A stretch of DNA of 12,734 bases. It comes from DASQWC01 sp035640475 (GTDB lineage Bacteria > Actinomycetota > JAICYB01). Within the stretch, counting starts at the first letter, position 1. The number at the start of each line of letters is the position of its first letter. The DNA is taken from NCBI GenBank assembly GCA_035640475.1, contig DASQWC010000210.1, forward strand, positions 1 through 12,734, read 5' to 3'. Of the stretch, positions 1 through 5,361 are shown piece by piece. A model generated the notes under the pieces. That model was not told the DNA's origin. It was given only the letters and a program-made list of their open reading frames with translations, and ran no database searches. The position numbers and the translations under genes are program-made.

Positions 1-1181
1 GAGCCGCCGTAGATGCCGAGCGCCATCTTCGAGCAGTACCACGAGATGCCGGTGACCAGCCCTGTGTTCTCGGTGCCGCGGAGCTTGCCGGCGAGCATCG
101 AGATCGAGTGCGAGACGTAGTTGTTGCCCGGCCCCCCGAAGTACGGAAGGCCGCCGGTGATCGTGAGGCCGCGGGGGTCGTCGGTCGGTATGCCCAGCGC
201 TTCTGCGCTCATCTGCACGGCCGACGGGAAGCACGAATACAGATCGATGTGTGAGACGTCGTCCGCTCCGATGCCGGCCGCTGCGAACACGGCGGTGCCG
301 ACCTCTCTCATCGCAACCGAGCGCTCAAAGTACGGACGTTGCGCGAGGAACCACACGTCGTCGCACTTCGCGCCGGCCCACGGGAAGATCCAGCGGTCCC
401 TCGGCACGCCCGCCGATTCCGCGGCCGAAACCGACAGCACGATGATCGCCGCCGCCATGTCGACCTGGAGGATCGCGTTCAGGTTCTTCGTGTACGGCTC
501 GGCGATCATCCGGTTGTCGGCCGTGACCTCCGAGATCTCAGTCGGCGTTTTCTCGGCCGGGAACCACGCGAGATCGGGATGCGCTGCGGCGACCTTCGTG
601 AACGGCGCCATGAGCCGCCCGAGCCACTCGCGCTGCTCGTCGGGCGTGCGGCCGTCGCGATGCGCGAGTGCCTGCTCGAACATCGGATAGATCGTGGCCG
701 GCGCCACGATGCGGGCCGAAAGCTCTTCCGGACAGACGGGGGAGCGGTCGTCGCCCATCGTCCGGTCGGGCGGCAGGTCGTCGCTGCGTCCGCGGTCGTC
801 GTCCCCGCCCCGATCTTTCGCGCGCCGAACCGAGTCGAACGCTTCGCAGCCGGCGATGAGGATGCCGTCAACCTCACCGTTGACGATGCGGTCGCACGCC
901 TGGGCGACGAGCGTCTGCGGCGTCGAGCCGCCGATCGTGCTGACGAGTCTTTCGCGCAGCTCGAGACCGAGCCGTCGCGCCAGCAGCGTCGCGGGAGCCG
1001 GTGAGCGCCACGAGATCTGGCTGACCTCCTGGACCGAGTCGATCTTCGACAGTGCGTTCCCGCCGGCGTCGTCGTTCGCTATGACACAGACCTGCTCGAG
1101 CATGTCGAGCACATGGGCGATCTTCGGACGCCGGTTGGTCGTCTGGCCCACGCCGACGATGACGGGTGTGCGGGGGTCCAT
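1..1181 (-). CDS. Thiolase-like acetyl-CoA acetyltransferase family protein, C-terminus outside the window
   Basis: About 393 residues are visible, starting at the ATG at 1181. The frame stays open to the window edge, so the C-terminal part is missing; relatives are usually near 500 residues. The N-terminus has the thiolase-fold opening PVIVGVGQTTN (residues 6-16). Further on are IGGSTPQTLV (83-92), GEVDGILIAGCEAF (102-115), DLYSCFPSAVQ (313-323) and a glycine-rich GISWYCSKMALGIYGG stretch at the window edge, all typical of the SCP2-thiolase-like family in Actinobacteria. The loop that carries the nucleophilic cysteine in true thiolases reads GGSTPQ here, with no cysteine, while the later C317 is kept. 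Such proteins may act on acyl-CoA or be non-classical, often with a DUF35 partner, which would lie outside this window. There is no Shine-Dalgarno before the ATG and a possible -10 box lies 9 nt upstream. The family call is firm; the substrate is unknown. Confidence 0.85.
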   Translation of the reverse strand, partial: MDPRTPVIVGVGQTTNRRPKIAHVLDMLEQVCVIANDDAGGNALSKIDSVQEVSQISWRSPAPATLLARRLGLELRERLVSTIGGSTPQTLVAQACDRIVNGEVDGILIAGCEAFDSVRRAKDRGGDDDRGRSDDLPPDRTMGDDRSPVCPEELSARIVAPATIYPMFEQALAHRDGRTPDEQREWLGRLMAPFTKVAAAHPDLAWFPAEKTPTEISEVTADNRMIAEPYTKNLNAILQVDMAAAIIVLSVSAAESAGVPRDRWIFPWAGAKCDDVWFLAQRPYFERSVAMREVGTAVFAAAGIGADDVSHIDLYSCFPSAVQMSAEALGIPTDDPRGLTITGGLPYFGGPGNNYVSHSISMLAGKLRGTENTGLVTGISWYCSKMALGIYGG

Positions 1182-1187
1182 GTATTC

Positions 1188-1216
1188 GACAGCGTAACTG
1201 TCTTAGTCGCTCTGTC
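1188..1216 (-). promoter_or_regulatory. Possible promoter/operator upstream of the thiolase-like gene
   Basis: The 55-bp gap between the coiled-coil gene and the thiolase-like gene holds a small perfect inverted repeat, GACAG-CGTAA-CTGTC at 1188-1202, and a second CTGTC at 1212-1216. On the minus strand a TACGCT hexamer (1196 to 1191) fits the actinobacterial -10 pattern TAnnnT and ends 9 nt before the ATG. No ribosome binding site is seen, so a leaderless transcript is possible. The arms are only 5 bp, so an operator role is a guess. Confidence 0.3.
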
Positions 1217-1236
1217 TCACGTCGAGCGGCCGGAGC

Positions 1237-1815
1237 TCAGTCGTCCTCGTCTTCGTGCTCCTCGGCGGCCTTCACGAGCACGTCGAGCGCGTCGATGCCG
1301 GCCTCGACTTGCCGGACGCCCGCGGAGAACGCAGCGATCTGCTCGAGAACCGCGTCGGGGTTCTCACCAATGTCGGCGTTGCGGCGGATCTGCACGAGGA
1401 CCTCGCGGAGCGGGCGCAGTGACTTTCGCAGCGCGCGCAATGCGTCGTAGGCAGCCCGCCGCTCCTCCGTGTTCTCGAGATCGTCGCCGAGGTCGTCCTC
1501 GCGCTTCTCGAGCGCTTCCTCGAGATCGTCCACGTCCTTGAATGCCTTGTCGACGGCCTTCTCGACTTTCTCCAGACGCTCGTCCTTGTCCTCGCGGTCC
1601 AAACCCTCCACTTCCGCGGGAGCGAGCTTGGCGACGGCTCGGGCGAGACGTTTCGCGCGGCCCTCGAGCTCAGGTGCGGAAGGGCTCCCGGGGCTCAGAT
1701 GTGACGCACGGATCGCTTCGGCCTTCTGCGACGTGACGGGCTGGTTGCTGAGGTTGAGCAAAACTACAGCGAGCCCCAGCGGCACGAACTTGAGGATCCG
1801 GAGAATCGATTTCAC
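1237..1815 (-). CDS. Exported or membrane-anchored coiled-coil protein of unknown function
   Basis: The product is 192 residues and starts at the GTG at 1815, which has GGAAG four bases upstream. A basic N-terminus is followed by a hydrophobic segment at about residues 5-21, a signal peptide or membrane anchor with no obvious A-x-A cleavage site. From about residue 50 to 140 the chain is very rich in charged residues (K, R, E, D) with leucine, valine and alanine at heptad-like spacing, which suggests a long coiled coil. A second helical stretch follows (155-184), and the chain ends in an acidic EDEDD tail. I recognise no family. It lies 30 bp downstream of the lipoprotein gene on the same strand, so the two are probably co-transcribed and may act together at the cell surface. 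That the gene is real is supported by its clear start and by the orderly heptad pattern; the function is unknown. Confidence 0.75.
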   Translation of the reverse strand: MKSILRILKFVPLGLAVVLLNLSNQPVTSQKAEAIRASHLSPGSPSAPELEGRAKRLARAVAKLAPAEVEGLDREDKDERLEKVEKAVDKAFKDVDDLEEALEKREDDLGDDLENTEERRAAYDALRALRKSLRPLREVLVQIRRNADIGENPDAVLEQIAAFSAGVRQVEAGIDALDVLVKAAEEHEDEDD

Positions 1816-1832
1816 GGCACTTCCAGGGTGCC
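1813..1832 (-). promoter_or_regulatory. Ribosome binding site in the loop of a short hairpin, next to the GTG start
   Basis: On the minus strand GGCAC (1832-1828) and GTGCC (1820-1816) can pair as a 5-bp stem around the loop CCTGGAA. The Shine-Dalgarno GGAAG spans the loop and the stem edge, and the GTG start follows at once. This decides the start of the coiled-coil gene and could weakly modulate its translation. The stem is short, so any regulatory role is speculative. Confidence 0.35.
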
Positions 1833-1836
1833 ACGG
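1820..1836. repeat. Short dispersed repeat, copy A
   Basis: The 17-base sequence CTTCCAGGGTGCCACGG lies in the gap between the lipoprotein and coiled-coil genes. It recurs at 2474-2489 with one G fewer, on the other side of the lipoprotein gene. Both copies are in the same orientation and both are intergenic. The nature of the repeat is unknown. Confidence 0.5.
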
Positions 1837-1845
1837 GAGCTCCGG

Positions 1846-2418
1846 CTATCGCGCGAACCGGATCGATTCGAAGATTCGTCGCGCGGCCGTCCACGTCTCA
1901 CGGTCCTCGCCGGAAACCGAGAGGACGAGGCTCGTCGTCATCGCGCCTTCCTTGCCGACGTTCGGGAAGAACACGCAGGCCCAGTGGCTGTGCTCGATGC
2001 TCGGATCCTTCCACGCGAGAAAGATCATCTTGGCCTCGCGGCCGTCGATCGTCGTGACCTCGCCGCGCCGCTCGGCCTCGTCGCCGTGCTCCTTCGTGCA
2101 GTCGCTGCCGTACCAGCCGTAGTCATAGCCCAGGAAGAGCGTCTCGCTGTGGTAGCGGCCGACCTGAGAGTCGATGCCCTGGACGTCCTCCTTCTTCATG
2201 TCGGCCGGGACCTCGAACGAGAAGGTCCGCTCATCGGCACGCTTCCAAGCAAGCGGGGTCGGAGTGGGTGCCCGCGTCGGTGAAGGCGACGGCGACAAGA
2301 TCGGCCGAGGCGTCGGGCTCTCGGCCGCGACGGCTACCGGCGTCGCGTCCGGAGCCTCACGCCCGCACGCGACCAACGCGAGGAATACCACCGCAAGGAG
2401 ACGAAGACGTCGAGCCAT
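1846..2418 (-). CDS. Secreted lipoprotein with a Pro/Ser/Thr-rich linker and a C-terminal globular domain
   Basis: The product is 190 residues. I start it at the ATG at 2418 because that gives a proper lipoprotein signal: basic MARRLR, a hydrophobic stretch, then the lipobox LVAC with the lipidated cysteine at residue 18. An upstream in-frame ATG at 2544 would bury the signal behind 42 unrelated residues and run into the MpaB-like gene. Residues 19-56 form a flexible linker with repeated PTP, PSP and TPT units, typical of exported proteins tethered to the membrane. The C-terminal domain (about 60-190) has the pattern FSFEVPADM, then an INGR-like DGREAKMIFLAW and a closing ARRIFESIRF. This recalls PsbP/Mog1-like lipoproteins, but it is a resemblance, not an assignment. 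C107 and C148 could form a disulfide. It probably forms an operon with the coiled-coil gene downstream. Confidence 0.8.
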   Translation of the reverse strand: MARRLRLLAVVFLALVACGREAPDATPVAVAAESPTPRPILSPSPSPTRAPTPTPLAWKRADERTFSFEVPADMKKEDVQGIDSQVGRYHSETLFLGYDYGWYGSDCTKEHGDEAERRGEVTTIDGREAKMIFLAWKDPSIEHSHWACVFFPNVGKEGAMTTSLVLSVSGEDRETWTAARRIFESIRFAR

Positions 2419-2433
2419 CTCGATGGTGAAACG

Positions 2434-2439
2434 ACTGTA
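2434..2439 (-). promoter_or_regulatory. Possible -10 box for the lipoprotein operon
   Basis: The hexamer TACAGT on the minus strand lies 15 nt before the lipoprotein ATG, in the 92-bp gap after the MpaB-like gene. It matches TAnnnT, and transcription would begin only about 8 nt before the start codon. I see no convincing -35 box. The same hexamer precedes the SDR gene at 9537. Confidence 0.3.
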
Positions 2440-2473
2440 GCGGGTGGGCGAGTTACGCAGGAAGCGCGAACGC

Positions 2474-2489
2474 CTTCCAGGTGCCACGG
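2474..2489. repeat. Short dispersed repeat, copy B
   Basis: CTTCCAGGTGCCACGG lies between the MpaB-like and lipoprotein genes. It matches copy A at 1820-1836 except for one missing G. Unlike copy A it has no flanking bases that could form the GGCAC/GTGCC hairpin. Confidence 0.5.
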
Positions 2490-2510
2490 ACAACGACGGA
2501 TCGACGGAGC

Positions 2511-3677
2511 TCAGACGGAGACGACGACCCGCTGTAGGCCCCACTTATCGGCGAGGTGGGTAGGGATCTCGAACTCTGGACGCCGCCCGCCTCGGCCCAC
2601 GACGAGACAGGCTTCGATCAGCCTCCGGTTGAAGTCGGCAGTAACGAGCCTGAGTAGGTACTTACGTTGCTCCAAGAAGGACAACCACCGATTGAATTGC
2701 GATATCGGTCCCATCATCATCATCGTCCAATCCGCAGGTGGAACGTCGATCACGTTGGCGATGTGGTCGCCGACGAGGTAGCGCATCGTCGTAGCTGGCA
2801 AACCGTGGAGCACGGGGATGCGCACCGCGTGCTTCGCGAAGTCGAGGGCCGCTGCCGTCATTTCTCGACCTTCTTTGCTTGGTGCGATCTGCCGAGTGCG
2901 GATGAGATCAACGAGTTTTCTTCCGTCGTCGAGTGAGATCGGCAACAGGTCGGGTCTGATACCAACGAGGTGTCCGATGACGTTCCACGTGTGGTGATAG
3001 GCGACGGCGTCCTTTTGATCGACGCCGATACCCATCTTCTCGAGCGAGTCGAGGACGACGATCGAAAACGTCATCATCGTGCCCAAGAGGTCTTCCTGAT
3101 TGACCGGTACACCCCATTCGTGGCTGTAGTGCGGCCGGGTCTCCGCGGGATCAGTCGTCTTGATGACGTTGGGGTCGTTCTGGATGAGCCACCGGATACC
3201 CGAGTGCATGAGCCTGACCCGTCGAGAAGTCTCGTAGCCGCGGCGGCCGGGTTTCAGTCCATCAGGCGACATCGCGTCGATGACCATCTGCGCCGTTTCG
3301 ACGAGCCGGCGTTGTGGATTGGAGACCAGCCGGGCCGTTAGATGGAGAACTTGCACACCCTTCCGCGCGGCGTAGCACTCGGGCAGTGACGCAAGGAGGA
3401 GCGTAAGCAGGATCTCGGGTCCGTTCTCGGCGAAGAATTCAACGCCGCGATCCATGAGCGGCGGTTCGACCCAGCTCGGCAGCGGAGGTGAGGCGTCGAG
3501 CCAGCCGTCGATCTCGGGCGAGCGTTCTTCCTGAGGTGTCGGATCCCAGCGGATCATTCGGCTGAGCAAATCCGTCGGTCGGGTCGGTCCAGTTTGTAGA
3601 TAACGGCCGACCATGTCGTCCACCTCGGGGTCGCCCACCGCACGAAGGCCGTCGAGAACCGCGTTGGTCCAGTCCAT
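2511..3677 (-). CDS. MpaB/Lcp-type oxygenase-like protein (DUF2236 family)
   Basis: The product is 388 residues. I chose the ATG at 3677 because GAGGAG lies just upstream and because an 80-residue extension to 3917 is low-complexity and antisense to the divergent gene. Family hallmarks are in order: RRVRLMHSGIRWLI (residues 152-165) with the Arg and His of the conserved R-x3-4-H helix, VPVNQEDLLGT (190-200) followed by an FS pair (204-205), and YHHTWNVIGHLVGIRPDLLP (227-246). These mark the DUF2236 superfamily, which includes the b-type heme rubber oxygenase Lcp and the fungal oxidative-cleavage enzyme MpaB. Many bacterial members have no known substrate. There is no signal peptide, so it is probably cytoplasmic. 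Four consecutive Met (319-322) come from a CAT-repeat tract. It is transcribed divergently from the DUF2071 fusion, 76 bp away. Oxygenase activity and heme binding are inferred from the family. Confidence 0.85.
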   Translation of the reverse strand: MDWTNAVLDGLRAVGDPEVDDMVGRYLQTGPTRPTDLLSRMIRWDPTPQEERSPEIDGWLDASPPLPSWVEPPLMDRGVEFFAENGPEILLTLLLASLPECYAARKGVQVLHLTARLVSNPQRRLVETAQMVIDAMSPDGLKPGRRGYETSRRVRLMHSGIRWLIQNDPNVIKTTDPAETRPHYSHEWGVPVNQEDLLGTMMTFSIVVLDSLEKMGIGVDQKDAVAYHHTWNVIGHLVGIRPDLLPISLDDGRKLVDLIRTRQIAPSKEGREMTAAALDFAKHAVRIPVLHGLPATTMRYLVGDHIANVIDVPPADWTMMMMGPISQFNRWLSFLEQRKYLLRLVTADFNRRLIEACLVVGRGGRRPEFEIPTHLADKWGLQRVVVSV

Positions 3678-3753
3678 TGGCTCCTCTATCTTTGCCACGG
3701 CGCCACGCGCCGACAAGACGACCGCGCCGCTCGAATGCCAGGATGTCGGTCGT
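3678..3753. promoter_or_regulatory. Divergent intergenic region with a GC-rich hairpin
   Basis: This 76-bp gap must hold the promoters of both the MpaB-like gene and the DUF2071 fusion. It contains the ribosome binding site of the oxygenase (GAGGAG on the minus strand, 3686-3681), a perfect 6-bp stem CGGCGC-CAC-GCGCCG at 3698-3712, and a possible plus-strand -10 TATCTT at 3687-3692. The hairpin lies where one regulator could affect both genes. The promoter calls are weak. Confidence 0.35.
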
Positions 3754-5361
3754 ATGGGCGCACCGGAGCGGCGGCTGGCGCTTGCGCAGGAGGCGAAGCG
3801 AAGGGTCGCCGACGTCCGCGACGACCCGCACGGCCGCCTGGCCCTCGCCGAAGACGCGTATCTCTGCGGCTCGGACACACGACTTCGGCACTTCTCTCGG
3901 GCCGAGCTCGCATTCATTCAGTGGGAGATCCGCCGAGGCGTCCTCGCGCCGGTGGAACCTAACTCGCCGCACACGGGGAGCCCGTGGTGGCGAACGGTCA
4001 ACGAAACGCTCTTGCGTGACTGCGAAGAGGGATCATTGCTGTACCGCGACGGGATTCGGGACGGAGGATCGAATCACGCCGTCGGTCTGTGGCTGAAGTT
4101 CTTCGACGCACCTTCGCCGGACGCGTGGTATCGGGCGCACAACGCGAGCATCGTCTCCGGGTATCTGGCCGCTTCGTCACATGCAGTCGTCGAATCGGAG
4201 GCGGAACAGATCCTCATGAACGTGATCTTGACCCGAGCTCTGTACGCGTATCTTCTTGCCGCACGGCAAGCTCGGCTCGGGTTCCTGGCTCGGGTCGGTC
4301 AATGGCTCGCCAATCCCGCAGGGGAGGGGATCGTCGTCGTGATCGACCTTCCCGACTTCTATCCGTCGCATTACCCGATGTCTGCGGAAGATGAGAGGCG
4401 TCTTTTGGGTGCGGGATTCGAGCCCGAGTCACTCTTGGAGCGAATTGGGAATCTCGTCACCTTCTACGACATCGAGCGTGTCTTCTCTTGGAACTCCCAG
4501 CGCATCGGCATTCCCGAGCTGATGACGCTCGTCAGCAAGGGGTCGCCTTGTTATCCGGCGGGAAGTCCGGTGGTGACCGAGGCGGCCACGCGTGAAGCAG
4601 CACGCGCGCGCGAGCTGACGGAGCGCTTCGATCTTGTAGCCGCCGATGCGGCGGGTCTCGTCGCCGACCGTACGCCGTGGATCGCTGCAGTCAGTCTTCA
4701 GCACGTGTGCTTCACGACGTGGGAAGTGGACGAGTCGGACATCGTCGGCGTCCTGCCCGCAGGCGTCGAACCCGACCACTACAACGGCAAGTGCTACATC
4801 ACGGCCGTTTCGATGCGCTCCGTCAACATGCATTTCCGCGGCCTGCCTCCATTGCCCGGAGGAGCGGATTATCCGGAACTCAACTTTCGAACGTACGTGA
4901 AGTGCAACGGGGAGCCGGGCGTTGTCTTTCTGAGTGTCGACGGCACACCCGGGGGCTCATTCGCATGGCTGGCAAAGCACATGTTCCGCATGCCGTATCA
5001 CGAAGCCGACATGGACATGAACGTGACGGACGCACAGACATCATTTGTCAGCGCGCGGCGCGATGCGACCGGAGCGCGCTACGAGGTCACGTATCAAGTG
5101 GCCAATGACACGACGAAGACGGACCCCGGGTCGTTTGAAGAGTTCATCTCCGTGCGCCTCGTCGGATTCTCGTCGTTGCTGGGTCGGATCTGGCGATACG
5201 ACATCCGCCACAAGCAGTGGCCACTTCAGGCGGCCACTGCATCGCACGTCGAGGCAGGGTCGCTCTTCACAGCCGCCGGGCTCCCACCGCCGACCGGGAG
5301 CCCGTTGTTGATGTACTCGGCAGGTACAGACGACGTTATGTGGGCGCCCGTACCGACGTGA
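3754..5361 (+). CDS. Two-domain protein: unassigned N-terminal domain fused to DUF2071 (acetoacetate-decarboxylase-like)
   Basis: The product is 535 residues from the ATG at 3754. An earlier in-frame ATG at 3613 would overlap the divergent oxygenase gene and add a low-complexity stretch. Residues 1-270 are mostly helical and match no characterised family I know. Notable stretches are HFSRAELAFIQWEIRRGVL (46-64), GSPWWRTVNETLLRD (75-89), AWYRAHNASIVSGYL (124-138) and DLPDFYPSHYPMS (198-210). After an alanine-rich linker, residues about 308-530 are a full DUF2071 domain: LPAGVEPDHYNG (334-345), FRGLPPLPG (361-369), YPELNFRTYVK (373-383), SVDGTPGGSFAWLAKHMFRM (394-413) and KQWPLQ near the end (487-492). 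DUF2071 resembles acetoacetate decarboxylase in fold; most members are uncharacterised. There is no signal peptide. Its last 26 bp overlap the convergent cyclase gene. A role linked to the divergent oxygenase is inferred from position only. Confidence 0.85.
   Translation: MGAPERRLALAQEAKRRVADVRDDPHGRLALAEDAYLCGSDTRLRHFSRAELAFIQWEIRRGVLAPVEPNSPHTGSPWWRTVNETLLRDCEEGSLLYRDGIRDGGSNHAVGLWLKFFDAPSPDAWYRAHNASIVSGYLAASSHAVVESEAEQILMNVILTRALYAYLLAARQARLGFLARVGQWLANPAGEGIVVVIDLPDFYPSHYPMSAEDERRLLGAGFEPESLLERIGNLVTFYDIERVFSWNSQRIGIPELMTLVSKGSPCYPAGSPVVTEAATREAARARELTERFDLVAADAAGLVADRTPWIAAVSLQHVCFTTWEVDESDIVGVLPAGVEPDHYNGKCYITAVSMRSVNMHFRGLPPLPGGADYPELNFRTYVKCNGEPGVVFLSVDGTPGGSFAWLAKHMFRMPYHEADMDMNVTDAQTSFVSARRDATGARYEVTYQVANDTTKTDPGSFEEFISVRLVGFSSLLGRIWRYDIRHKQWPLQAATASHVEAGSLFTAAGLPPPTGSPLLMYSAGTDDVMWAPVPT
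5214..5240. repeat. Perfect 9-bp inverted repeat near the convergent gene ends
   Basis: GCAGTGGCC (5214-5222) and GGCCACTGC (5232-5240) are exact reverse complements separated by a 9-base loop. The repeat lies inside the 3' part of the DUF2071 fusion gene, and on the minus strand about 95 nt beyond the stop of the cyclase gene. It could form an RNA hairpin that ends or protects the cyclase transcript. No T-run follows it on either strand, so it is not a standard intrinsic terminator. Confidence 0.5.

Noticed and set aside
339..1004. 221-codon plus-strand open frame within the left-end region
   Set aside because: The minus strand carries a continuous 393-codon thiolase-like frame with family motifs over the same region.
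2710..2723. CAT trinucleotide run inside the MpaB-like gene
   Set aside because: It encodes four consecutive Met in an otherwise normal coding region. It is short and needs no further explanation.
3678..3917. N-terminal extension of the MpaB-like gene to an ATG at 3917
   Set aside because: The added 80 residues are Ser/Arg/Ala-rich, overlap the divergent gene and precede a well-placed ribosome binding site and ATG at 3677.
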